Assembly: GCF_014287675.1 (NCBI RefSeq)
Contig: NZ_JACOPQ010000003.1
Coordinates: forward strand, 124,001 to 188,000
DNA length: 64,000 nucleotides
Direction of reading: 5' to 3'
Source of the DNA: Lawsonibacter faecis
GTDB lineage: Bacteria > Bacillota > Clostridia > Oscillospirales > Oscillospiraceae
Positions 19,101-25,294 of this stretch are shown here, piece after piece (within the stretch, counting starts at the first letter, position 1; each line of letters opens with the position of its first letter). A program made the position numbers and the translations under genes. Under the pieces are notes generated by a model that searched no databases, was not told the origin of the DNA, and saw only the letters and a list, made by a program, of their open reading frames with translations.

Positions 19101-22100
19101 CGACGCCGTGAACCATACCGTCTCCGTGGTTCTGCCCGCCGGAACCGACCTGAAAAACCCCCTCTCCCCCGCCATCGGCCTCCATGAGAAGGCCGACGTG
19201 AAGCCCCAGAACGGGTTCGGCGTAACCTTTGAAAGCGGCGTTGCCAGGGATTACACCGTCACCGCCGAGAACGGGGATATCCAGGTTTGGAAGGTCACCG
19301 TCACGGTGATGGCGGAGGGAAGCCACCGCATTACCTGGCACGCCAACGGCGGCGCGCCCGTCCCCACCCAGACCGCCGTGGGAGCGGGCGAGAGCATCGC
19401 CGCCCCCGCCGCCATGACCAGAAGCGGCTACACCTTCGGCGGCTGGTATCTGGACGAGACCTTTGAGACCGAGGCCGTGTTCCCCATCGCCGGCGTGACC
19501 GCGGACGTGAACCTCTACGCCAAGTGGACCGGCGAGGCCCAGGCCGCCTACGTGTTCATGAGCGACACCCACGTCACCGGCGCGGGGGACGGCGCCCGGC
19601 TGAACTACGCCTTTAACGCCATCGACAAGCTGCTGCCCGGCGGCTATGACGGCCTGATCATCGCGGGTGACATGGTCAGCGACGGCGCGGGCGACTCCCA
19701 GATGAAATATGTCCAGGATATCCTGGACGCCTACAACCCCCAGGGCGCCGACAAGTATGTGGTGCGCGGCAACCACGACCGCACGGACGCCATGGAGACC
19801 CTGAGCGAGGAGTATTACCCCGCCAGCTACTACCACGTGGAGATGGGCGGCTACCACTTCCTGATGTGCGACAGCAACGACTTCGGCAGCGCCCAGCAGA
19901 GCTGGCTGTCCGGCGAGCTGGCCAAGCTCAAGAGCTCCGAGGGCTATGACCCCGGCGAGCCCATTTTCGTGGTCATGCACGCGCCCCTGAGCGGGACGGT
20001 GCTGGGCAGCGGCCAGAGCTTCGGCTCCTCCGCCGCCGTGTACGGCATCCTCAGGGACTACCCCCAGGCGGTGGTTCTCACCGGCCACTCCCACCGGGAT
20101 CTCTACGACGACCGCGCCATCCACCAGAAGGACTTTACCTCGGTCCACCTGGGCGGCATGCAGTACATCGAGTTCGACGGCGGCCGCATCGAGGGCAGCG
20201 TCCCCGCCCAGACCGGCCTTGTCCATGAGGACGGCAGTCAGTCCCAGATGAACCAGGCTGTCATCGCCACCGTCTACAGCGACCGCCTGGTCTTTGACCG
20301 CTACGACTTCTCGGTGGACCGGCACCTGGGCACCTGGGAGGTGGCGCTGCCCCTCACCAGGGACAGCTTTGCCTACACTGAGGACAACCGGGATAAGGAG
20401 TCCCCCGCCTTCCCCCAGGACGCTGAGATCACCTACAACATGATCTCCTCCGGCGAGGTGGAGTTCACCTATCCCCAGGCCGAGGACAACGCCTATGTGT
20501 ACGACTATCAGGTGGAGCTCAAGAAGGACGGCCAGTCTGTGAGCAGCTTCCTCACCTTCTCCCAGTTCTACGCGGCCCAAATTCCCGCCCGCAAGACCAA
20601 CCGCTTCGCGGGACTGGAGCCTGAGACGGAGTACACCCTGGAGATCACCGCCCGGGACGCGCTGGGCAATGCCTGTGCGGAGAAGCTGACCTCCACCTTC
20701 TCCACCACCGCCGCCGGCGCGCTGGGCTCCGTGTCCTGCGCCAACCCCAGCTTTGATCTGGACGACGCCGGAGACGTGACCGTGGATGTGACCAGCGAAA
20801 ACGTGCCGCTCCACTCCCTGCGCTTCGGCGACACGGCCCTGACCCCCGGGGAGGACTACGTCATCACTGGAAACAAGGCCGTCATATTCAGGGAGTACTT
20901 CCGGCAGTTTGGCGCGGGCGCCACCGTCACCCTGGACTTTGTCTTTGCCCAGGGCGACCCCACCGAGCTGGCCATTGCGGTGACCGGCAGCAGCCACACC
21001 GTAAAGACTGCCAGGCGGGACTTCGAGGACGGCGACCTGAGCGGGTTTGAGACCTACCGCCAGGACTATACCATTTCCATGAATACCGACTCTCCCCTGA
21101 AGGGTGAAAAGTCCCTCCAGGTGACCACCGGCGCCAATGGCAAGCAGATGCTGCTGGACGCCAGCCTCCCCCCGGTTCAGGACGGCATCCTGGAGTTCGA
21201 CGTCCGGCCTGTCGGCGCGGACTTTGGCGCCATGGCCTTCATCATCCGCGGCACCGATGACAATCACCATCTCGCCATCGGCTGCGACGGGACCGGCGAC
21301 TGGCTCTGGATCAACATGAACGGCGGCGCGGAGACCTACGCGCTGGTCGCCAACGACAGCGTTCCCCTCCTGGCCGGGGAGACCTACCACATCAAAATGA
21401 GCTTCTACGGCGATCACTACGAGCTCTATGTGGACGACACCTGCGTCATCCGCACGGTGGTTCCCGGCCTGACCGACCAGCCGGGCTATGTGGGCATCCA
21501 CAACTGGGGCAGCAGCGCCAGAGGCGTCGTCATCGACGACGTCACCCTCACCTATGCTGAGAAAAACGGGCAGCCTCCCGAGCCGGTGGACGCCCAGACC
21601 CCCGTCATCATCGCCCAGCCTGCCGACATCAGCGTTTCCCCGGGCGGCGCGGCTGTCCTGAGCGTCTCTGCGGCGGTCAGCGACGGCGGAACCCTCAGCT
21701 ATCAGTGGTACAGCAGCACCCAGGACAGCGCCCAGGGCGGTACGCCGATTGCGGGCGCCACCGACGCCCATTACAGCGCCCCCACCGCCTTCGAGGGCAC
21801 AGGGTACTACTATGTGGTGGTGACCAACACCAACGGCGGTGCGACCGGCGAAAAGACGGCCTCCATCGCCTCCGATACCGCCGAGGTGATCGTCACCGCC
21901 GCGCCCTCCGCCGTTCCGGGCATAACCCGCTACCCCATCAAGGCCGGCGCGGGCGAGGGCGGCAGCATCAGCCCCGCCGGGACCGTCCGGGTGGAGCGGA
22001 ACGCAGACAAGACCTTTACCGTCAAGGCAGACGAGGGCTATGTGATTTCCGACGTGCTGGTGGACGGCACGAGTGTGGGCGCGGTAGAACGCTATACCTT

Positions 22101-22653
22101 TGAAAAGGTGACCCGGGCCCACACCATTACCGCCGAGTTCCGAAAGACAAACAGCGAAACCGAAACCGGCTTTACCGACGTGGCCGGGGACGCCTGGTAT
22201 GCCGGTGCGGTCGCCTACGTGACCGAAGCCGGGCTCTTCAACGGCGTGGGGGGCGGAAGGTTCGCACCCATGGACAGCATGACCCGGGCCATGTTCTTCA
22301 CCGTGCTCCACCGTATGAGCGGCGAAGATACCGGCGAGGCAGGAGAGACCTGGTACTCCAGCGCCATGGAGTGGGCAATGGCGCTGGGCATCACCGACGG
22401 CACGGCCCCGGAGGCCGACATCACCCGTGAGCAGCTGGCCGTGATGCTCTACCGCTATGCCGGGGCGGAGAAGACCCGGGCCGACCTGAGCGGCTTCACC
22501 GACGCCGGCAGCATCTCCGGCTGGGCAGTGGAGGCCATGCACTGGGCGGTGGCCGAGGGCGTCATCACTGGGAAGTCTGGTGGAATGCTGGACCCCTCCG
22601 GCCCCGCCACCCGCGCGGAGGTGGCCGCCATGCTGGAGCGGTTGATACGCTGA
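13123..22653 (+). CDS. Giant SLH surface protein: beta-helix, DUF4091/GH123-like and metallophosphatase domains
   Basis: This 3176-residue exported protein starts at the ATG at 13123 (AGGAGG upstream). In order: signal peptide (1-31); CBM4_9-like module (62-202); bacterial repeat (277-344); right-handed beta-helix (347-860, opening TFYVDSEGGDDSS); DUF4091/GH123-like region (867-1465) with an Asp-Glu pair at 1234-1235, where GH123 has its catalytic pair; four Flg_new repeats alternating with two DUF5018-like domains; a concanavalin-like module (1700-1893); a calcineurin-like metallophosphatase (2140-2363) with D2148/H2150, G2182-D2183, N2217-H2218, H2286 and H2322/H2324 all present; Fn3; a second concanavalin-like module (2627-2813); Ig; a final bacterial repeat; and three SLH repeats (3013-3176) that bind the cell wall. 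Substrates are unknown. GH123 suggests a hexosaminide glycan. Confidence 0.9.
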   Translation: MKRMLRKSISLLLALCMFVSLLSPAVGTASAAQAPSLSTPVELNAGAQEGSIVITFDMVDSQNLLVNHGFENDMEGYSAWGGTDPATNQIISDDVAEGEKALKVSGDGFQGSMLPLIPGAEYTFRAWGKTGGENTGATAWITLNAPGSTTTGDNSLEFAETEWTEKSLTLRNPNVTQAKATAWKDPNPEFLYCDDIRLTVRQTEAGTQYYCSAQTAPAPAPAIGESKPAEYNTLLVSGDNLPRDYGSYLNVVEVDAEGKVTGFASLPVEIGEKKSYSITVTGGTAQPETAMPGDTVTVTADAPPEGMSFAGWTSDTDVTFADAMAVKTTFTMPASPVSMSANYAYPTGTTFYVDSEGGDDSSEGTSADAPWKTLGKVNALTLKPGDRVLLKAGSVFEGQSLSLRGSGSGESPIVVDMYDGDTVGAQAGARPVIHANGVAKADFVIGREGDTGTTSRPGVAYGLHIKNMSHIRVSNLEITNTTGTRQMAVGVVVEAESGRGVVSGVHLDGLYVHDVYGTLTEKTAPNGGIYIITTAANGDVAHATRYDDVSVENCTVANVSRTGISVGSSHSAYYWERHPGGVIPEEVKAKYGHTNVVIRNNYVEESGGDAIVPQFCIAPLIEYNVSSGASQNTKDDYGAMYNAAIWPWRCEDALFQFNEAYGTVNNGDGQAYDCDSSRGTTYQYNYSHDNEGGFMLLCQSQSIESTVRYNISQNDHDSLFLVSNTTPAEIYNNTFYIGENLTKIVDGGSPSHLKNNIFYNNSGKPDLAGWGNFTYDNNLYYGFDSVPGDANKIVADPMFTDAGKGGSGVEGDSAIDTLGGYALREGSPAINAGLPIAGSGGRDYAGNAILGYPDLGAMESGVEGDNTVELWTTNSYVNPFQDFKKTSTPMAGETIDLLMAQNDRESAQILLRSDEDFTISGVEFSSLSDGSNTIDSANIEYNFVDYHNMRNSSGQNASTAIRWGEGGYPDRLSSDPTRTVTAGNTQSIWITVYAPAGTVPGIYTGAAAVKTDKGDFSVTVTAEVVDAEIPSASESVFELSYWQNISGTWNWSGIDPDMYILSGLFPEIKAAGKWSQPWWDYVESAADAMEEARVNVLHVQPLELLMDGGTTVTGYGTEDVEYHFDWSKFDEYIEYFMDRGFIKKLELYHLLNTKYASHTEPTILIPDPAYDANAGFSYTNRPLKVWEVPSYFSPADGDQMAPEVEAFYRQYIPALTDHLYKKGWTDISFQHVEDECISARERKEYLHMVKMFNELVPQEKMILFGDPIDTNNVDFMLEETTMQFPLSSIFDGSREKYAQWIAQNPGTVMMYTCLNPQGDYLNKYIDKPVWQMRVQSWYSYAVDVTGHLHWAWDAGWADAWTDGGANIGVNKTENLNLFNWKGDDFIVWPDIENNGVESSIRAASIRDGAEDYEVFHLLAQRGEDYETWVKEQIGSVVQSNSSYTKDIEVMMAIREQIYRVVNGEMDIYSTVTFDGNGGDPGTTPVKAVTGAVMGSKMPEAPVRPGYLFTGWNTRQDGSGKAFTAETPVTANVTVYAQWISGNDMLSFAVNGTAAVVDAESHTVTARMAHGTDLTALAPVFTLSDGAACTPASGAAADFTAPVAYTVTAGDGTAQVWTVTITAAAADDDNAAVTFEENGGEPALAGLTVAKGSLLAQPEHSMTIVNKVFTGWYKDAGLTQAWDFAADTVTEDITLYAKWVDEFYYSDFTDETGTWRAADGSAFTAATLINDEGAQDGKAVYLPAVAQKHRAVSLLDAGKLTNGTIEMRVKVTGSGEEPILGLSFRSPAENGYYNAAALRASRFDNRLLADSSGNHHAPGTESWADPWTDKTFALKGGKYYDVTFRFYDQAITIIVDGEVVLSGDTSWTGWSTNEGYVGIYGWGPNTNYTIDHIKVTPARTPAQMELTLDLQDGGTPEKSTVTEGSLVKKPADPVRAGHEFLGWTRDADGAKAWNFETDKVYANLTLYAQWRALSGDNAITSFVFQGFEDCPGTIDAVNHTVSVVLPAGTDLKNPLSPAIGLHEKADVKPQNGFGVTFESGVARDYTVTAENGDIQVWKVTVTVMAEGSHRITWHANGGAPVPTQTAVGAGESIAAPAAMTRSGYTFGGWYLDETFETEAVFPIAGVTADVNLYAKWTGEAQAAYVFMSDTHVTGAGDGARLNYAFNAIDKLLPGGYDGLIIAGDMVSDGAGDSQMKYVQDILDAYNPQGADKYVVRGNHDRTDAMETLSEEYYPASYYHVEMGGYHFLMCDSNDFGSAQQSWLSGELAKLKSSEGYDPGEPIFVVMHAPLSGTVLGSGQSFGSSAAVYGILRDYPQAVVLTGHSHRDLYDDRAIHQKDFTSVHLGGMQYIEFDGGRIEGSVPAQTGLVHEDGSQSQMNQAVIATVYSDRLVFDRYDFSVDRHLGTWEVALPLTRDSFAYTEDNRDKESPAFPQDAEITYNMISSGEVEFTYPQAEDNAYVYDYQVELKKDGQSVSSFLTFSQFYAAQIPARKTNRFAGLEPETEYTLEITARDALGNACAEKLTSTFSTTAAGALGSVSCANPSFDLDDAGDVTVDVTSENVPLHSLRFGDTALTPGEDYVITGNKAVIFREYFRQFGAGATVTLDFVFAQGDPTELAIAVTGSSHTVKTARRDFEDGDLSGFETYRQDYTISMNTDSPLKGEKSLQVTTGANGKQMLLDASLPPVQDGILEFDVRPVGADFGAMAFIIRGTDDNHHLAIGCDGTGDWLWINMNGGAETYALVANDSVPLLAGETYHIKMSFYGDHYELYVDDTCVIRTVVPGLTDQPGYVGIHNWGSSARGVVIDDVTLTYAEKNGQPPEPVDAQTPVIIAQPADISVSPGGAAVLSVSAAVSDGGTLSYQWYSSTQDSAQGGTPIAGATDAHYSAPTAFEGTGYYYVVVTNTNGGATGEKTASIASDTAEVIVTAAPSAVPGITRYPIKAGAGEGGSISPAGTVRVERNADKTFTVKADEGYVISDVLVDGTSVGAVERYTFEKVTRAHTITAEFRKTNSETETGFTDVAGDAWYAGAVAYVTEAGLFNGVGGGRFAPMDSMTRAMFFTVLHRMSGEDTGEAGETWYSSAMEWAMALGITDGTAPEADITREQLAVMLYRYAGAEKTRADLSGFTDAGSISGWAVEAMHWAVAEGVITGKSGGMLDPSGPATRAEVAAMLERLIR

Positions 22654-22701
22654 CGTCGATTCCAGCGGCAAACCCATCAACCCAAACCATTCACACATCA
22701 A

Positions 22702-22742
22702 AAGGGCGGCGGAGCATCCGATGTGGATGCTCCGCCGCCCTT
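22702..22742 (+). terminator. Terminator after the giant SLH protein
   Basis: A perfect 18-bp stem (AAGGGCGGCGGAGCATCC) with a 5-base loop begins 48 bp after the stop. A smaller AGCCCC-ACG-GGGCT hairpin follows at about 22756. The rest of the gap to the next promoter (22770-22900) shows no convincing gene. Confidence 0.75.
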
Positions 22743-22901
22743 CGACTTGTCAAAGAAGCCCCACGGGGCTTTACAGCAGCTGCATGACGGATTTCAAGGC
22801 ACAGCCGGGCCGTCCAGGCGGGAAAATGCCCGCCGACTGGCCGTGTTGACCTTTTTCAAACAGGGCCTGGGAGAAAACTTCCGTTTTCCCTGCGGACAGA
22901 A

Positions 22902-22930
22902 TTCAAATCCGGCGCCCACTATGCTATACT
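22902..22930 (+). promoter_or_regulatory. Sigma-A promoter of the LytTR two-component genes
   Basis: TTCAAA (22902-22907) and TATACT (22925-22930) are separated by 17 bp. The expected start lies inside the first copy of a 15-bp triple repeat, so that repeat forms the beginning of the transcribed leader (about 130 nt). Confidence 0.65.
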
Positions 22931-23038
22931 AGGGTGTATCTGATAAGGGTGTATCTGATAAGGGTGTATCTGAAAAGTCGGAGCGGTGTGGATTTCGAGC
23001 GGGAAAAGAGCGCTGCACAGACCTTTCAGATACACCCT
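22931..23038 (+). repeat. Triple 15-bp direct repeat plus 78-bp inverted-repeat element
   Basis: AGGGTGTATCTGATA occurs at 22931-22945 and 22946-22960, and as AGGGTGTATCTGAAA at 22961-22975. The last copy is matched by its exact reverse complement at 23024-23038, making a 78-bp unit with 15-bp terminal inverted repeats (22961-23038). Related sequence recurs at 53576-53650 and 55216-55232. It has no coding capacity. It could be a miniature inverted-repeat element or an RNA structure in the leader. Confidence 0.75.
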
Positions 23039-23069
23039 GAACAAAAGATGAGAAAAGGGGGTGCGGGCC

Positions 23070-23783
23070 ATGCTCCGGATTGCGGTGGTGGAGGACGACG
23101 CGGCCTGTGCGCGCCAGCTCCAGGAGTATATCCTGCGCTTTAGCCGCGAGCGCGGTGAGACCATTGAGACCGAGGTCTTTACCGACGGCGCCCAGCTGGT
23201 CATGGACTACCGTCCCGTCTGGGACATTCTGCTGCTGGACATCGAGATGCCCCGGATGGACGGTATGACGGCGGCGCAGACGGTGCGCAGGGCGGACCCG
23301 TCGGTTATCATCATCTTCATCACCAACATGGCAAAGTACGCCATCAAGGGCTATGAGGTGGACGCCATGGACTTCGTGCTCAAGCCGGTGAGCTACTTCG
23401 CCTTCTCCGTCAAGCTGGGCAAGGCCCTGGGCGTCCTCTCCTCCCGGGTGCAGCACAGCCTGATTGTCCCCTCTGAGGGCGGCATCCGCAAGGTACCTGC
23501 GGAGGACGTCTACTATATCGAGGTGGCCGACCACAGACTCCATATCCACGCCAGGGACGGCGATTACACCATGCTGGGCACGCTCAGGGAGATGGAGGAG
23601 CAGCTGGAGGGGCTCCACTTCACCCGCTGCAACAAGTGCTATCTCATTAACCTGCGCCACGTGGTCCACCTCAAGGGCGGCACGGTGACCCTGAGCGGAG
23701 GCCAGGAGCTCCAGGTCAGCCGCCCGCGGAAAAAGGAGTTTCAGATGGCCGTGATGAACTACTACGGAGGTGGGGGCCGGTGA
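23070..23783 (+). CDS. LytTR-family response regulator
   Basis: This 237-residue protein has a receiver domain (1-120; phospho-acceptor D57 in LLLDIEMPRMDG, conserved Lys in VLKPVSY) joined to a LytTR DNA-binding domain (about 130-235; EDVYYIEVADHRLHIH and FTRCNKCYLINLRHV). This is the AgrA/VirR type, which binds pairs of 9-bp direct repeats. The start is the ATG at 23070, ten bases after an AAAAGGGG site. A GTG three codons upstream is less likely. Its stop overlaps the kinase start (GTGA), so it is co-translated with its partner. Confidence 0.95.
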   Translation: MLRIAVVEDDAACARQLQEYILRFSRERGETIETEVFTDGAQLVMDYRPVWDILLLDIEMPRMDGMTAAQTVRRADPSVIIIFITNMAKYAIKGYEVDAMDFVLKPVSYFAFSVKLGKALGVLSSRVQHSLIVPSEGGIRKVPAEDVYYIEVADHRLHIHARDGDYTMLGTLREMEEQLEGLHFTRCNKCYLINLRHVVHLKGGTVTLSGGQELQVSRPRKKEFQMAVMNYYGGGGR

Positions 23784-25039
23784 GCGAAGCCGCTTCGTTT
23801 CTCTTCGACAGGAGCATATTCACCGTCAATCTGCTGATCATCTGCGTCCTCTTCCTGATTCCGCTGGAGAAGCGCAGGCGCTTTCCGCTGCGCCTTGCGG
23901 CCGGGGCGGCGCTCTGTATCGCCCTGTCGCTCCTCTTCCCCCACACCAATCTGAAATATATCGTGGAGCTGGCCGCCGCCGGGGCGTTCGTCTACTCCGT
24001 CTGCGCGGTCTCCCCCCAGGACGCGGCCTACTGCGCGGTTTGCGCTTACGCCACCCAGCACTTCGCCCATGCGCTCTACCTCTTCCTGTTCCGCGCCGAC
24101 CGGGGCGCCCCCCAGCTCTCGCTCCCCTATCTCCTGTGCTGCGCGGGGCCCTATGTGCTCTTCTACTTTCTCTTTGCCCGGAAGCTGCCGGAGAACGGCC
24201 ACTACCATGTGGACATCAAATTCTCCCTGGTCTCCACCGCCCTGGTCCTGGTCTTTGCCCTCTGGCTGAGCGATGTGGCCGGAAGCTATTTCGCGCTGGA
24301 CAGCAGCCCGCTCTACTATGTCTGCAAGGCCTACGCCATGCTCTGCTGTTTCTTCGTCCTCTGGGTCCAGGTGGCCCACCGGCAGAAGCTGCGCATCCAG
24401 CGGGAGTTCGACCTCCAGCAGCAGCTCTGGAGCAAGCAGAAGGCCCAGTACGAGCTGTCCCGCACCAATATCGACCTCATCAACCGCAAATGCCACGACC
24501 TCAAGCACCAGGTGGCCGCCCTGCGGACGGTCGTGCCCGACGATGAGCGGGAGAAGTACCTGGCCGAGATTGAGAATTCCATACAGATTTACGACTCCAC
24601 CATTGAGACGGGCAGCGAGGTGCTGGACACGGTGCTCACCGAGAAGAGCCTCTACTGCGAGCAGCACCGCATCAGCATGACCTGCGTGGCCGACGGCAGC
24701 AAGCTGGGCTTTCTGGACGCGGTGGACGTGTATACCATCTTTGGCAACGCCCTGGACAACGCTATTGAGAGCGTCAGCGCGGTGGACGACCCGGCGCGGC
24801 GGCTCATCTCCGTGTCGGTCTGGTCCAGGAGCGATCTGCTTCTCATCCAGTTTGAAAATTATTACGAGGGGGCGCTGAGCTTCCGGGACGGCGTCCCCGT
24901 CACCACGAAGGAGGACACCGACTACCACGGCTTCGGCCTCAAGAGCATCCGCTACGCGGTGGAGAAGTACGACGGCTGTATGGGCATCTACCCGGACAAC
25001 CAGCTCTTTCTCCTGCGCATCTCCATCCCGATTCCATAG
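23780..25039 (+). CDS. AgrC-type sensor histidine kinase (GHKL)
   Basis: This 419-residue membrane kinase has about six transmembrane segments in residues 1-205, a coiled linker, the phosphorylation site CHDLKHQ (H239), and a HATPase_c_5 domain with the N-box GNALDNAIE and a GFGLKSIR lid. It starts at a GTG (23780) overlapping the regulator stop, with GGAGGTGGGGG as ribosome site. Kinases of this kind often sense peptides or cell-surface signals. No signal peptide gene of the AgrD kind is visible here. The operon ends at the hairpin at 25050. Confidence 0.94.
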   Translation: MSEAASFLFDRSIFTVNLLIICVLFLIPLEKRRRFPLRLAAGAALCIALSLLFPHTNLKYIVELAAAGAFVYSVCAVSPQDAAYCAVCAYATQHFAHALYLFLFRADRGAPQLSLPYLLCCAGPYVLFYFLFARKLPENGHYHVDIKFSLVSTALVLVFALWLSDVAGSYFALDSSPLYYVCKAYAMLCCFFVLWVQVAHRQKLRIQREFDLQQQLWSKQKAQYELSRTNIDLINRKCHDLKHQVAALRTVVPDDEREKYLAEIENSIQIYDSTIETGSEVLDTVLTEKSLYCEQHRISMTCVADGSKLGFLDAVDVYTIFGNALDNAIESVSAVDDPARRLISVSVWSRSDLLLIQFENYYEGALSFRDGVPVTTKEDTDYHGFGLKSIRYAVEKYDGCMGIYPDNQLFLLRISIPIP

Positions 25040-25049
25040 TTCTCATTCG

Positions 25050-25077
25050 AAACGGCCGCCCTTTTGGGCGGCCGTTT
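25050..25077 (+). terminator. Terminator of the two-component operon
   Basis: A 12-bp stem (AAACGGCCGCCC) with a TTTT loop is followed by a short T-run, 10 bp after the kinase stop. Confidence 0.8.
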
Positions 25078-25091
25078 TCATACCCGTTTTG

Positions 25092-25159
25092 TCAATTCAC
25101 GAAGTCCGGCGGACAGTTCGCGGAGAAATTGTGGAAAAGAAAATTAGTACCGATATACT
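25092..25159 (+). promoter_or_regulatory. Candidate LytTR boxes and 19-bp-spacer promoter of the GH3 operon
   Basis: TCAATTCAC (25092-25100) and ACAGTTCGC (25113-25121) are 9-bp direct-repeat-like sites starting 21 bp apart. They match 7 and 8 of 9 positions of the LytTR consensus ([TA][AC][CA]GTTN[AG][TG]). Eight bases on is TTGTGG (25129-25134), then a 19-bp spacer and TATACT (25154-25159). A long spacer is usual for AgrA-activated promoters. The response regulator is encoded 1.3 kb upstream. Confidence 0.5.
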
Positions 25160-25294
25160 TTCACCTATACCGTGTACGGGCACAATTCCAGCACAGCCGC
25201 TGAATGGGAAGGGGGCGGGGGACAAGGTGAAGAAGCCGGGCCCGCGGCCCGGAGAACGCGCTCTTGCGACACCACGAGAACTTGGAGGTAAGGT

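Noticed and set aside
13396..22701. Very long open frames on the minus strand (13396-18099 and 18280-22701) opposite the giant SLH gene
   Set aside because: Translations are Val/Gly/His/Asp-rich with no recognisable domain. They arise from GC-rich third positions opposite a clearly coding gene with signal peptide and SLH domains.
22723..22932. 69-codon frame in the gap before the LytTR operon
   Set aside because: It starts inside a terminator hairpin, ends in a promoter and shows no recognisable protein features.
22931..22975. Three direct repeats considered as a minimal CRISPR array
   Set aside because: The units are contiguous 15-mers with no spacers, no cas gene is nearby, and the same sequence recurs as an inverted-repeat element elsewhere.
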